A DNA stretch of 64,000 nucleotides from Didymodactylos carnosus (Eukaryota; Rotifera; Eurotatoria; Philodinida; Philodinidae). This document shows, piece by piece, positions 1-14,579 of this stretch. Location of the stretch: positions 1 through 64,000 of the forward strand of contig CAJNOQ010000080.1 of NCBI GenBank assembly GCA_905250885.1, written 5' to 3'. Position numbers and translations under genes: made by a program. A model generated the notes under the pieces. It was not told where the DNA came from, did not search any database, and saw nothing but the letters and a program-made list of their open reading frames with translations. Numbering within the stretch: position 1 is the stretch's first letter; every line of letters starts with the position of its first letter.

Positions 1-1304
1 AATTTAGGGCTTTTCTTGTAAATTCTATAACTTTGCAAAGAAAGGTCATGTAGAGCTGGGAGAGGTCTCATTTTAATCAGAAATTTTGGGACTACAAACA
101 TGCATCATTAAGAAAGGTTTTGGTTATTTTTTAGAGTTTCTGAAAAAAACTGGTTTTCCAGAAAACCACTCTATGGAGGCCTAGCAGCACGTCTCATGTT
201 GATATTCGGAATCAGCATGGTCGACTACCTATAGTCCACTAGGTTTCGGCTCGAAAGCGATCGGACAGTTGGGGACCTTCCCTCGTAAGTCAGAAAACTT
301 CTACATAGAAAGAAAAATAAATTCATTTAGCACGATATTTCTAATTTCAAAGAGACAAATATATAGAAGCCCGGTTTTACGGTGCGATAGTCTGTCAAAT
401 TCAAACATAGTTATTATCACTTCATACAATACATCTGCATCAGTTGCATGTAATTGTGAATTACAACTCTCTGTAATAATACCTTTATTTTTCTTGATCT
501 GAAAGATAGTATATTAACAAACGAGGTTTTTGACAGTTGTTGAATCAATGTTACGTGAGTCACATTTAGTATATGTTTGCTATATAATACGACGAAGAAG
601 AAGAATATCGCACATGTACCAATACGTCAGTCCAGTTATCAATTTTATTTTTTGTCGAAAAAAGTTGTTAGAATGATGAATAACAAATAAGATTTTCAGC
701 ATATAACGGAAAAGAAAAGATTTTGCTTTTGTTAGAACACGTTTTTATACAGTAAGTAGATTTGTAGAACTCAGATCATCTAAATATCAGCTCTTGTGTA
801 ACTTGTACACACAAACTGTGTACTCTCTTCTATTCTTCAGTTCAATGTGAGAATAGTACACACTTTGGAAAAAGTACCACTTTATAGAATTTCGAACACA
901 TTGAACAGAAGAATTTCAAGTAAAGTTTGTATCTTTCTCAGCTCTAAGATATCTATCAGAAATTTTGACTATCTCTGAGTGTAGTCATTTCAAACCATTT
1001 TTAATCTTTTTCTAAAAGTCACTTTGTACAACAATTCTGCAACAAATAATATAAACAACTTCATGATTTTTGTAGAGGGAAATATGACATGTTGGATCTA
1101 TTGGCAACGTTTTCTCATGGTTGAAGATATTTTTCAAACAGAAATAAGTTAAAATATCCGATGGAGAAGTTGAAAGAAAACCTATTCATCTCAAACTCTT
1201 AGCAAAACGAGTTTCGAATCTATTCAATTAGCAAGCAGGTCTTCTTTTTCATTTTAGTGTCTAAAAGTCTTTGATTAAGTTATCTATTTTGAACATCGAG
1301 AAGA
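1..1304. other. Upstream intergenic DNA, no gene seen
   Basis: No exon with plausible splice sites and no recognisable protein segment was found on either strand. The stretch at about 170-290 is more GC-rich than its surroundings and may be a transposon scrap, but I cannot assign it. The rest is AT-rich DNA that presumably holds the promoter and 5' leader of the cadherin-like gene starting at 1305. Confidence 0.5.
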
Positions 1305-3215
1305 ATGTTCGTCAAGTTTCTCTTAGTCAATTTTATTGCTTGCTTATTTTTAATAATTCCAACAATATGTATTTATACGGAAAAAGATTGGATCACATCA
1401 TATATGAACGGAATAGTTTTGAAAAAGCGAGAAGCTTCTCAGAAAATTCCTAAACGTGCCTCACTGCCCGAATATTACATGTCAATTGCTGAACATTCAC
1501 CCAGAGGTTATCGTATTGGTCTATTACCTCAACCACAAAATAATGAAAATATTATCTATAAAATTTTATATGGTAATGAACACAAAATGTTTGATATTGA
1601 TAATAAAACAAAGAGTTTACAATTTGTTAATGGAAAATTGGATCGAAAAAATCGTGAACAATATGAACTGATAATTTACGTAAGTTAAATTTAAAAACTA
1701 GATCACAGTATCATTGGAGAGAATTTTTTATTTTTATATATTCAGGCAAAAAATGTCGATCATCCAAATTGGACTTGGGATAATGAACTTTTCAAAGTGA
1801 TTATTATGGTAACTGATATTGATGATCAAGAATCATTGTTGAATATGGGAGAATATGTAACTGTTATAACACGAGATACTCGACTTAATGAACCATTTCT
1901 CGCATTACACCTGATGGACAATGATAGTAATAAAGAACATGGACAAGTTGAATACATTATTGAGTCTATTGAACGCATGCAATCATCAGAATTATCATCA
2001 GCTTCAATTGATGTATCTAATTGTTTTGATATAACAAATGATGGTCGATTAATTATTACTAAAAATCTTAAAGAATTCCCACATAGAACAATATTTTTAT
2101 TAAATATTCTTGCTCTATCTCATCTTGAAACACAAACACCAATTCGTACAACAGTCATTGTTTATCTAGCTGAAACAAATGATCGAATCAATGTTAATAT
2201 TCGTTGGCCACAATCACGATTAGAAAATGATTTACAACAACATCAACAACAACAATCATCTGCAGGAAATTTTTGGACAAATTTAGAAAATATAACAAAT
2301 ACTATGATTCTTGTTAATAAATTGACACCTTATAATAATCATGATAGTGGACGAATAGATCAAGATCAAACAAAAGCAAATATTTATATGATTAATCGTC
2401 GAACAAATATGTTATTAGATAATTTACAGGCATACGATTTATTAATGAATACGAAAAATGATTTACTCCATTTTCATCCAAAAAAAACAGAAAAAGAAAT
2501 TCAACATCTATTGAAACAATCTAGGATATCAACAATGCATTGGGCTTATTGGATTTTAATTATTCTATCAATATTAATTGGTTTATGTTTTACTTTATTT
2601 TTACTTTGGCATTGTTGTCGTCGACCTGATACACGTTGTAAATAGTATGTTAATAATCATTTTTATCTACTCAATAGATAAATTATGTTTAATTATGTGT
2701 TTAAGTATGTCACCGAAACCAAATCTATTTCGATTTTTAAAAATGAAAAAAAATGTACATCCATTATTTGATGATAGTCTTAAAATGCCTATGCCACAAT
2801 CACCACCATTCCCTATTACAAATCGAGCAAAAGATCAACTACGAACGATACCATTAATCACGGCCACTACAGCATCACCTGTTGAACGCGAAGACAATGA
2901 ACCATTACTTAGGTAGAGAATGATTGGATAAACGGGGATCGTTTTTTTTTTTGCAACTTGTTCACTCTGTGTTTGCTTTTATTTAGTACATTTACTGCTG
3001 CAGCCACTGCCCTTCTAGCAGAGAATAGATTAAGCGCTGAACAAAGTGTTCCAAGAGCAACTGAAACACAAGTAAGTTATTTTACTTGCACTACATTTCA
3101 TTAGTACCTTGTTGTTTTATAGGCCGCATCAATATCGTTGACGGATGAGTACCACACAGATGAGGAAAAAGAAAATGAAACAAAAGACGATATTTTATTT
3201 ATACACGATAATTGA
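1305..3215 (+). CDS. Short cadherin-like single-pass membrane protein
   Basis: Five exons (1305-1679, 1746-2644, 2706-2912, 2987-3071, 3123-3215) join in frame to give about 552 residues. The start at 1305 opens with a hydrophobic signal peptide (about residues 1-24). The ectodomain has cadherin-repeat wording: a VTDIDD calcium-linker-type motif at about 143-148, then a DGRLIITKNL strand of the usual 'L.V.A.D' pattern. One transmembrane helix (YWILIILSILIGLCFTLF, about 385-405) is followed by a basic stop-transfer and a cytoplasmic tail of about 145 residues with an acidic end. Known family members mediate calcium-dependent adhesion at the cell surface. With only one or two recognisable repeats it is far shorter than typical protocadherins, so adhesion is inferred. 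It is convergent with CIAO1, with 315 bp between stop codons. The splice at 2644/2706 has a perfect GTATGT donor and removes an apparent stop codon. Confidence 0.75.
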
Positions 3216-3530
3216 TCGATTGTAATACAAATTATGGCCTTTGGAACTCAGTGATTTTTTGTAACCGATTGATCGTTGCTTTTTGTTTTTACTTTTTTTT
3301 AAAGCGATTTGTACGAGGAAGATTTTACCAAATACATTTTGTTATACTACTTTTATGACATAGATGGTCACTTTAAACATTTGTAAAAGATCTTGCTTAG
3401 ATTTTATTTGTAAAAATATTCTCCTTCAACAAACGAAATCATATAGTTATCTAACAAGTATAAATAGATAATTCAAGAAAAAAACAGTAGAAAAAGATGA
3501 ACAGTTATAAAAAGAATAGAAAAACAAATG

Positions 3531-4928
3531 TTATAAAGATATGTTCATCGTTTGTTCTATTTTCCATAATTTTATTGTGCCATCATCTGAACAAGATGCC
3601 AGTATTCCACTTTGTTTTGGATGAAATGCAATGCAATTGACATCTTGTGTATGAGCTTGTTTATTCTCTTGTATCAAATTAAAACTTGATACATTTTTCG
3701 TATCACCACCTTCATTTGCTTGTGTTTCTTCAAATATACGTATGCCATTATCACCACATGACGTGGCTATTAGACCAGTTAAGTGACACCTAGAAGCAAA
3801 ATATATTATCATAACATTTATATCTCAAATAAACACATATACCATTTAACATCGTAGATGGACTGTGTATGACAACCACTAATGGTACATGTACATTTCC
3901 ATACCGGATATTTTCCATTTTGTGATCGAATACCTAAAAATTGAATGATTTTACATAAAAGCAAAACTATTTGTTTTACAATACCTTCTTGATTATTCTT
4001 ATCGTATGACTGCCAAATTTTAATTGTTTTATCATCACTGCATGAAACAAGTCGTTTTCCTGTCACATCAAAATCACATGACCAAACAGTGGATGTATGC
4101 CCTTCTAAAATAAATGAATTTTGTGTCGACAGACATTACTTAATTTTTAGTTTTTCACATACCTAAACTCGTTGAACATGACCAATCATCACCATCTTCT
4201 GTAAACATTTTTATTGTATCATCATAACTGCAAGATGCTAAAAGCTAAAAATGTGTAAGTTATTTGATAATAGAAAATTTACAGTCACTGCAAATGTCGT
4301 AATTGTACACTTACATCCTTATGTGGATGCCACGTAATATGTTTAACGTCTTGTGTGTGAGTTGTCAATACTGCTGCACATGCAAAATCAATTTCTTCTT
4401 CGTTCACTAGAAAATAAACATTACTGTAAATATCTTTTTAGCTAAAAACAAAACAAAATATACACCTTCCCAAATCCAAACACTTTTATCTCGTCCACAC
4501 GTTGCCAGATATAATCCACTTCTTGAAAATGCCACACATTTTACTTCATTCTCATGTCCTTCTAATGTTGTTTGTAGAACAAATTCTTCTTGATCTTGTC
4601 GTTCCCATATACAAGTTTTAAGATCAAAACCGGCCGATGCAAAACGATTTCCACAGTAGGACCATGCAATATAGCGTATTGAACGTGAATGTCCATCTTC
4701 GATTGTTGTTCGACATACCCATGTTTGTTCACCTTGTTTTCCCCAAAGTTTAATTAATCGATCGGAACCACAAGAAGCCAACCTAAATATAGACACACAG
4801 AAATCAAGAAATGATGAACTACATATGAAAATGATAACAACTTACATTGTTCCAGATGGATTCCATGCTACACACCATATTCGATCTTCATGTGCTTGAA
4901 TACACACTATTTCTTGTAATTGAGACAT
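3531..4928 (-). CDS. CIAO1: Cytosolic iron-sulfur assembly component 1 (CIAO1), WD40 protein
   Basis: Seven exons (4846-4928, 4466-4782, 4315-4406, 4163-4244, 3985-4104, 3843-3933, 3531-3789) join in frame to 347 residues; human CIAO1 has 339. The protein is one seven-bladed WD40 propeller. Diagnostic CIAO1 stretches include [12 protein letters not shown] near the start, [43 protein letters not shown] and the final [13 protein letters not shown]. In other animals CIAO1, with CIAO2B and MMS19, forms the CIA targeting complex that delivers 4Fe-4S clusters to cytosolic and nuclear apoproteins such as DNA polymerases and helicases. The ATG at 4928 is preferred because the next exon continues the first WD blade directly. 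Introns are 50-120 bp with consensus sites. Nothing looks broken. Confidence 0.95.
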
Positions 4929-7295
4929 AATCTAAAAATAAATGACGATTATGAAACTCGAACATGAATACATGGATATTTCTGTTGACGACAAATTGTT
5001 TTAGCCATTGGCGAGATCCGACACTGAAATTGCATGCAGACAAAAAATAATGTCTTTACAAATTTCACTCGATTTTCAAAATATACATGTCATAAAAGCA
5101 ATGAAATTGTATTAAAGTTTAATTAAGAAAATTTTTGAAGGAAAAAGTGGTATACAAAACCCCGAGAAATTATTAAATATTTAAATTGCACTGGATGGCA
5201 AAGTAAAAGACTCTACAAGAAGAAGTAAGCATCCGAGTATGCTAAACAAGTGTTGCTTGTCAGCGATAAACAATAGATCATTTTTACATTCACATCCTTC
5301 ATATAACCAAGAGGTCCGTATGAACTACGATATTTTCGAACGATCAAAAACAAGTGTAAGTTTTCAATAAATATGTTTATTTTGTATACGAATTTGAAAT
5401 ACATAAAAAAACTTGAATAAATATCAACCGTATTTTCTATCCTACTATTCACAGATAATAATAAAACATTATTTCTTTGAGTCGATTGTTTGTAGAGCGA
5501 TTATATCATTACTATAGCTCGATAATAATGCTAATCTTCTTTATTTCTTCTAATTAGAAAACAAATGTTGTAACTGTGGCTAAAAATCAGATAAAACTTT
5601 GTTTTTCTCTTCCGTTTTTGTTAAGTTTGTCAATTGTCAAATATTTTTGTTCATTGTTATTCTACAACCTTCATTATTGAAATAAAGTAGAAAAAGAAAC
5701 ATTAGTTCCAAAAATATTTGGCTATTAACATTTTGAATTAAATCATCAAATGAATGATAAATATCATGATAATTCATCCATGAATTAAGGATAAAAATGA
5801 ATAAATCCGTATTTATCGAATTGAGTTCACAATGATGATTTCATTTCTGACTGATATTTGGATTTTAGTTTAGTTTTCCAGTGCCAATGCCAACAAATCC
5901 TTTGCCCATTATCCTCGATTGCTTTATTATTGAACATCTGACAGAAGGTTTCCATACCTGAATATTCACTGTTTTTTTTCTATCACAGGTATGTAACAAG
6001 TAATGTCATTCTATATAAAACAAAAAGAGAAATAAATAATTGAATGTACTCAGTTTATTGTGTTGATAATTGATTGAGTATACATCAGATTTATAGAAAA
6101 TCAAATCAATTTCATTAAGAAGTGCCGTTTGTAGTCAGAGAACAGTATGTAAAACTTTTTGAATGTGCTTGCTTCAAAAAAGAATGTTGTCTCATAGTTT
6201 TATAGGACATGACCTGAAGCAATTTGTTGAGCTCAATAAGTAAGAATCAAACTGATCGTGAATTTTTCTACTGTGATCAATCAATGATTTACTTTAGAAT
6301 AACGAATGATTGATTTGAAAAATAGCGTTCAACTTTTGAAAATAAAACTTGTGTAGTTTAGTTTTTGTAGAATATTCTAGTCTCTTTATAATTTGAACTT
6401 GCAGTAGAAGATGTATATATTGAATCTTATTGATTATTTTCTTTATACTTTTAAAAAGAAAAAAGTTTGTACTGAAACTTCAATACATCGAACACCTGAC
6501 AAAGAGAAAAAAAACAACAAACACAAATAAATATGCATACAAGATACGGACAAATGACGGGGGAAAAGGTTGATATACAAAAGAAGAGAAGTAATAGAAA
6601 CACAATCACAGAAGAAACGAAACAAAAAAAATGTTTAAAAGTCATAGCCTAGTAGTTGAAATGAGAAAGGCACAGGGCTTTCTGAACTGCACAATGATGA
6701 GAAATAAACTATTCAACTAACTCGATACTGTGTATGTGTGTACACTACAAAACACAAAAAAAAACGACGAGAAAAATAAATCCCTGCTTGTATTACAATT
6801 TATCTTGATTAATAATACATTGACATAAAACATTTATATGTACAAACGGAAAAGAGAGATAGTACAAATAAAATACTTCAACTATAGTGCAGTGAGAGTT
6901 CTTCATTCTCTTTTTCTTTTTTGTTTAAAGTCCTCTGCTACTATCCCATCGTAATAAGTCCAAAAAAAAAATAAACAGTTAAAAGTAAAATGAAATGTGT
7001 GAGCAGAAAGAAAAATAGTATCTGAATAGGCCAAAAAGTTGCGTGTGTGTGCATATCATCGTCGTTTTGTTCACCTACTCAAAATACCAAGAAAAAAAAA
7101 TGGAAAAACATTACTGTTTTATGGACACATCGAATTTCTTCTGCACATATACATTGATGAGAAAAAACTGTTTTTGTTTTTTTCTCACACAGATCTTAAA
7201 AAATATGAACTATATACACAAAAAGAAAAAAAATATACATCTAAAAGATGACTAGATAATATGCGCACACTCACACACCTGCATGAAGTGTTTAA
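4929..7295. other. Intergenic DNA between CIAO1 and ULK
   Basis: This stretch holds the promoter side of CIAO1 and the 3' flank of the ULK gene, both on the minus strand. Open frames here are low-complexity (Phe/Leu/Ser or Lys-rich) with no splice continuity or family resemblance. I see no gene, RNA or clear repeat. Confidence 0.5.
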
Positions 7296-10200
7296 TCAGG
7301 ATATAGTTGATGGTGTTTCATTTAAAGCAACAAGTCCTTGATGTTGTAAACAATGTAATCGACGTTCAACTGCTTCTCGATATCCTCGTAATATTAATTT
7401 ATCACAATCACTTGATGCTTGTTGACATAAACTATGAAATAACACTTGAGCTTCTGTATATGGACCAACACACTGGAAAATAAAATAAAATAAAATAAAA
7501 ATCAGATAGAAATATGAATAATAATTGTCTATTACTTACATCTTCTGGTTTACCAAAAAATTCGAGAGCAGCCGCATTTAAACATAAATCAATTGCATGT
7601 AAATAAAGTAATTTATCAGCTGTTAATGTAACACCTTTAAGTTCATTTCGTGTTTGTAATTCTTCTTGTCTACTTAATTCTTTACAAATAACAAGACAAT
7701 GTTTAAATTTATTATTTAAATCACGTACTGCTTGTCTAACAGTAGTAGATGGATATAATTTTTTCGATTTTATTGTATCTCTAAAACATAAATTGGAATA
7801 TACGATATTGTAAATATTATCATTTATTTTTGCTCTTTCATCAATCTTACCTAGCTAAACATATTGCCGAACTTAGAAAATGCATAGCTTTAACATAGAG
7901 TGTTAATTGTTCAGCTCGTTTATATAAATCATCAACAATACTTAAACGATCCATTTTTGGTCGATTTGAAGTGGTTTTATTGTTATTAATATTATATTTA
8001 TTATTATATGTCAATGATTCAGTTAATAAACTTGATCGTGAACTAGCTAACGTTAATATGTAATCAACTAATTGAAGAATAAATTGTAACTTGTCAAGTG
8101 TATCGTTATGATCATTCTATATAACAAAAGAAAATTTTATATGAACAATAATAGTGATATTCTTGCTTCAACATACATCCATTAGTGAGTCATCGGTAAT
8201 TTTTTGTGGTTCATAATAGTTGCCCTCGGGTGCAGAATCACCAAATATTGTATTCACTGTTTGTCGTTGATATTGATACATAGCACCATTATTATTCGTG
8301 TTTCCATTGTTGTTTGCACCTTGATCAAAATTTGTAGTGAAAAATACGGGTGTCGTATTTTCTTGTTCAAAAAATCGATCCGGGCGAGCTAAAAAAGAGA
8401 TAACATATTAAATATGAAAGTATTTTACTGAGAATAATTTAATTACTATCTAGATCAGTCGTTAGAGTGCCAACAGTATTAAATTTTTGATACGAAAAAC
8501 GAGTTTTCAATGGAGATGTATCTGCTGTTATTGTCGTCGCAGTAGTCTTTTGATTTTGTTGCAGTTGAGTAAGAGAATTATTCGAATGAGAACTTTGAAT
8601 CGCACGTGATGGTGGTGGAGTGGCAATAGCTAAAAATAAAAGAGTAATACTGACGTGTCGAGTAGAGGATTTCACATTTACTATGACGACGCAAAGCAGC
8701 ATTTGATGCAAAACTAATCGGACTTGATGGTGTATCAACAGTAAATCGTACAGCTGGTGGACTAATAGAATTTGCTAAATCTGAATTTGACGATGCAATA
8801 CTAGCTTGTCGTAATCGATCAATTGAAGTACGACGTTCTAAAATAACAAAAAAAAAAATTTAATTTAATATCTGAATACAATTTGTATAATTGGATATTG
8901 TTGATATAAATGAAATGATCATAGGATAAATTGTACCTCCGTATGGACTTCCGGTGGGACTTGCACCAGTGCCACCAACACTTTTTGCACGTTCTCGGGA
9001 CTCTTCTTGCATTTTCTCATAGTTTTCAACTTGTGATGGAACAGGAATTGGTTGACTAGCACTATAACTGTGACCGTCTTTTGGTGTTAATGATATTGCT
9101 TTATTATCTGGAATATTTTCAATAGCATCTAGCGCGAGATTATCCGGACGCGCTGGTTCTTTTGAACATCTAATAAAGCATAAATATCATAAGACAGGAT
9201 GTACATTTCTGTAAAGATTACTTACAAGATGCCCTCGGATAATGTTCGCTGTTGTTTCATAGTACGATTGTCACGCGGTAATTGAGCAAATGATGTATGA
9301 TTAGCTAGAAAATGTGAATAAATAAATGATCAAAAGTTGCTGAAAATATATTAATCCAAATCAACCTGTTAGACTTTTTTCTACGGCAACATGTTCTGGT
9401 ATCAAAACAAAGTCGTCTGTTTTTGCGCTTGGATTTAACACAGGAGTTGCCGACGGCGGTGATGTTCGTTTGTTGTATTCATTGTAGACAGCGTTTAACG
9501 AACGTTTGACAAGTGATTTATGAAGATTTGTTGATGTTATATTTATCGATACTGGTGATGATGCTCGTGCTAAATTTGCTGAAGGGGTTTGTTGTGTGGT
9601 GGTAGTTGGTTCGTACTCTGGAATCGGATCAATTTGACGTGGAAACTGTCGAGGAACCATTGCATCCTAGAAAATAAAACAAAAAACGACGTTGATTTTC
9701 AAAGTATAAACAGAAAAAAAAGGAATAAAAGCACACATATTTACGAGATCATGTGCTGCGGTTGTTATTCCCTCTCGCAAAGGAGATGATGAAATAATAC
9801 TGACTCCGGGGGGTGTCGATGTTGCTTGACGACTTTGAGGCATATCCACTGGCTGACCTAATTTACAACAAAGAGCGAGAAACATAAGCACATATTTATA
9901 CAGAAATTTTTTATGTTCCATACTTCTACGAAGAAATGGATGATGAAAAAATTCATCATAAGCAATTCGTTCTCTCGGATTACGTTTCAATAAACGTAAC
10001 AATAAATTTGCCAGTTCTGGAGATGTTGACGATGGTATTCTACAATGAGAAAGAAAGAAATGAATCAAAAATCATACAGGATTCATAGTAATTGCTTACG
10101 CTGGTGATAAAATTGTATTTCTCTCGTAGAATTGTTTTAAAGCTTGTGGTGTTTGAGCTTGAAATGGAGCTTTTCCCGTTAAACACTGGTAGATAATTGT

Positions 10201-11307
10201 ACCCACGGACCTAAATGACAACGGACACTCGTTTGACTAATATCAAGAAAATCTCTAAACACCGACTAACCATAAATCAGCTTTTGCATCATATTGCAAT
10301 GAACGTATTACTTCCGGAGCCTTAAAAAAACAACGAAAAGTTAGTCGTAAATTAAATACTCATTCGATTTATTTACCATGTACATCGGTGAGCCACATAA
10401 TGTTCCAGCCATAACACCGTCTTGTAAAAATCGTGCAAAACCAAAATCGGCTATTTTCAACGTTATTTCAGTAACCTGTGGATTTTCTTTATTTTTATAG
10501 CAAAGTAGAATATTTTGTGGTTTTAAATCACGATGAACCTGTAAGAAAAACAAAATGGTAGTTTTCTCCTTTTGACCACAAGAAAGATAGACTTACCACA
10601 TTGTTTTCGTGACAAGCTCGAATTGCAGCAGCTGATAGACAATAAAAACGAAATAAGAAAATTTACAATAAGAATTGAATTAACATACCAATTTGACGGA
10701 AAAACATTGCAATTGTATCTTCACTGAGTGTGCCTTTTTGTTGTAAATATTCAGCAAGATCACCACCATTGCAGTACTATAAAAAAATAAGTACATCAAA
10801 TAATTATGCATATACACATATTCGATCGACTTACTTCCATAACCAAATAGACATTGTTTTGAGATTCCTGAAATGATAAAAACATAAAATATTTATTTCA
10901 ACTATTCGAGAGAAACTTCACAAATTTATTACGGTAAAAACTCATACTTTGCAATCCAGTAAAGCCACTAAATTTTCATGCTTTAATTTTGTCAGTTCCT
11001 TTAAAAAAGATTCATTTGATTGTACAATAGATATACATACACGTTACTACATACTTTTAATATTTTAATTTCTTTTTCCAATAAACTTTGTGATTTTGCC
11101 AAACTTTTTTTTGTAATTTGTTTAATCGCTACTTTCTGGTCCGAATTCTAAATTAAAAGAAGAAAAAAACAATCAATAATAAATTTAAATAAAATATCAA
11201 TTATCAATACATACAATAGTGGAACGACCAAGAAAAACAATAGCAAATGCTCCATGACCAATTAAATCCCGTTTACTATATTGATAATCTCCAATTGTTT
11301 CAGGCAT
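7296..11307 (-). CDS. ULK1/2-like: ULK1/2 (Atg1/UNC-51) autophagy-initiating Ser/Thr kinase
   Basis: About 20 short exons encode a full-length ULK1/2-type kinase. The N-terminus carries [17 protein letters not shown] (glycine-rich loop), VAIK with the catalytic lysine, [21 protein letters not shown] (catalytic loop), [11 protein letters not shown] (DFG), [15 protein letters not shown] (activation loop to APE) and [11 protein letters not shown] at the end of the kinase domain. A long Ser/Thr/Pro-rich linker follows (about 9.7-8.4 kb). The last three exons give a C-terminal EAT domain with [25 protein letters not shown] and [11 protein letters not shown], matching the vertebrate ULK C-terminus that binds ATG13 and FIP200. 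The known role is phosphorylation of the Beclin/ATG14 and ATG9 machinery to start autophagosome formation under TOR/AMPK control. Having kinase and EAT separates it from ULK3/ULK4. The start ATG at 11307 sits directly before the family's conserved N-terminus. Exons 1-4 are 11215-11307, 11055-11147, 10948-10998 and 10835-10867. The stop is TGA at 7298-7296. Confidence 0.93.
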
Positions 11308-14300
11308 TTTTTAATAATTTAATTAATAAATAAATATGTCATCGATATGAATAATGAATAAATATACCGACTAGAAAATTACTAAAAAGAATCAAAATAA
11401 AATGTACAATATAGTGGTCAAACTTTAAGTTTTTTAACATCATTTATACTAAGATATTTAGTGATCCTTATTGAAAAAGTACATCCATACATATATAAAT
11501 TTTAACTCTTACAATATATTAAGATTTTATTTTCTCAATCTTTAGAAAATGGTACTAATACCAAGGTCAAAATCATTTTGTCACTCTATAGATAATATAT
11601 GCGTGTTTAATCATCAATATGAAGAAAAAAAGCTATATAAAGACAACATCAGTTTCTTTCTCTTTTTTTTTCTTCTTTCTCAATACTCCCCTTATATAAA
11701 ACTGATCCTCTCAATAGTGTGTCATGTACCATTGTACTTACATCATCACTATAGAAAGTATCAACAAAATTTTACAGTAAACGTACGCGACATGATGATG
11801 CAATTCATACATATCAATTTAATTCATCATATACATCTTAATTAAAAAATAGTTAAACCTACATACAGAGGAGATTCAACATCTAGACCAGAACAGCATA
11901 TAAAATATATAGAGCTTTTTTTATATCAAATGAAAGCGAAAATATTCGGTTTTATGGACACATTGTATTTATAGTTCGCAATTATAAGAGAGTAATCAGC
12001 CGCTTAGTCGAGCTAAGGATGCATATAAAGAAGAGAATAAAAGAAAATACAGGAAAAAGAAATCTACACATATATATATATATATATATATATGCGATAC
12101 TTTTTCATTTCATTTCCTTTACTTTTTTTTTTCAAAACACGAAATAGAGAATAAATTTGCGACACGTGAGTTTTAGAAGAAAATATGGTCTATTATACTG
12201 CCAAATGTCCACTACGATATTTTTTTTTTTGTTTTTTTTGTTTTAAGTTCTAGTTGATTCCAGCAAGTTTCTTAAACTAAAAGAATAGCGACATTCTATT
12301 AGAGATAAATAACATATGCGTTCATTTGAAAGTATATGAGATTTTTTTTTTTTTTTGCTCACATCAATAATAGAAACAAAATTATTATTCACGTTTTCAT
12401 ATGGACTTTTTTTTGATTCTTGCAGGTCACAAATAAAAAATAGAACAACTCATTTTTCTTTCTATGAAACATAATAAGGTGGTGCACAAAGACGTCGTAT
12501 GTTTGAACTGATGCTTTTTTAACAACATTGACTTTCTATCTGTAGTATACATGACCAAGAATAATAATAAAACTGAGAAACGAAATAATAATATAAAAAC
12601 ATAGATACACATGCTCTTTTTTCATTCTTAATTTGTCATTGATATAGTAAACAAATAATTATCAAGAGGCTTTAAACATGACGGCAAGCATCAAAGAAAA
12701 TTTTTTTTTATAGTTAGTCTACATAAATGTTTACTATCGGATATTTTCCTATGTTTCGAAATAATAACGTGACAATTTTCTGTTCTAAATAGCGTTCTTA
12801 TTTACAAGAGAAATTCTATTCATTGAAAAAAACACTTAAGTAAAGGATTGTGTGTGTATTTATGACTGTGTGACTGAGCGAGTCTATTAGGTCGTAGTTG
12901 AATCAAAATCATTGATGAAACGCTTGTCATCATATAATATGATACTAGGTCATACTTGTATGTTTTTCCTCACTTTGTACGACAAAAAGCGGAAAAATTT
13001 ATATGTTCATTTTATTTAACGTTTTCGGTTCATCAAATTGAGAACAAGAAATATGCTACTCTGTAATCCTGTTATTAATACTTAAGAATCGAAATTGCGA
13101 AAGGATTAGATGGTAATTATTCAATCAATATTGATATTTGATTATGTATCCATGACTGAATAACACTACTGAGCATATGATATAGTCAAAGAGTTAATAA
13201 TGTGAAAATAAACTTGTCTTAAGTTCTATTTTCGAAAACTTTTTTTTAGCCGCAAAAGACATATGTGAAAAATAACATTGTACTTCAAATAAAATGATTA
13301 GAGGGCGAAAAAGTCCACTCCACATGCATGCAAAGAAAAAAAAGAATGATCTTTCAATAATGTACTTACTTATTAACAACAAATAACACTCTCGAACAAT
13401 TTCTAGTTGTGGTAACGAGTAAAAAAGCGCCGTGTTACTTGGTGTTTTTTTTTTCTTCTTCTTTTAAACTAACGATCAAAATAACAACGAAAACTATTTA
13501 TCGATTGATTAGGTATGCAAAACAATGACCATCTCATCCAAAGTATGATCACGTACTGGCGTCATGTCTCCTGCATGTTTATCAGATGTTTTATTTTATT
13601 TGGAGAGCGTAATAGTAAGTGTTAATAAATGCTGCGAGTATCACTCGCTCAAACAAAGACAGAAGAGAGAGGAAGGTGATCAGCTGATTTCATACCGATG
13701 AATTACTATAAACTAGCCAAGTACAAAACCATAAATAAAACTTCTCTTGTCTGAGAAGGAAAAAAAAGTTATGTATTATTTATTTTTCAAGATACGGTTG
13801 AATACAGGAATAATTATTCAACGCATGTAGAAGCAAAATACCTCTTTTTTTTTCTTCTACATATAAAAAATAACAACACAAAAGACCAGTTGCAAAAAGT
13901 AGTTGTCAAACTTATTTTATATAGGACAAATATGATTGGTATACGGAGCATCAAATGAGCGCATGTCTCAATTCGTTCTCGTTACAAATAAAAATACGTA
14001 CTGCGGAAAAAAGTAGATTGATATATAAACAGGGATGTGATGATAGCGAGGACGGGAGGGGGCAGCGCACCCTTTCAGTTTTAAAAAATGATGATTTTTT
14101 TCCAGTAGATCTGATTTGAAAATCTTGTTTTTTAAAAGACTGACTCCCTTTTAGACCATGCCTGCTCAGCTACATTTGCCGGCTACACCCGCCCACTTTT
14201 TTTTCCATCGTCACATTCCTGTGTATAAGTAAATGTTACAGCGAAATTTTACACTATTGATGAAAGATATGAACTCATATCATATCTTCTTATTGCTTCT

Positions 14301-14579
14301 ACTTATAAATCTAAACATATTATAATTAGACTAGAGTTCATTGTTCTTCATAAATGAGAGAACAAAAAAGAAATTGAGACTGATAAACTATATGATATAT
14401 TGTACAATATATCATCACATTTCAAAACTGTATAAGTTCTAGTCGTAAAGAAATCAATTTATAAATCACCTTTTAACCTTTCAACTATAAATGTGCAAGT
14501 TTATTTTAAGGAGCAAAAACACGACAAAAATTGTTTTCTTTCTTCCTAATGAATTTTTTTTGATACCAAATATTTTCCT
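11308..14579. other. Gene-poor intergenic DNA upstream of ULK
   Basis: Very AT-rich DNA with many homopolymer runs. It should contain the ULK promoter. A (TA)n tract lies at 12070-12093. A short GC-rich patch at about 14030-14230 is unlike its surroundings and may be transposon-derived, but I cannot name it. No exon or RNA gene was recognised. Confidence 0.5.
12070..12093. repeat. (TA)n microsatellite
   Basis: About twelve uninterrupted TA units in an AT-rich intergenic region. Confidence 0.95.
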
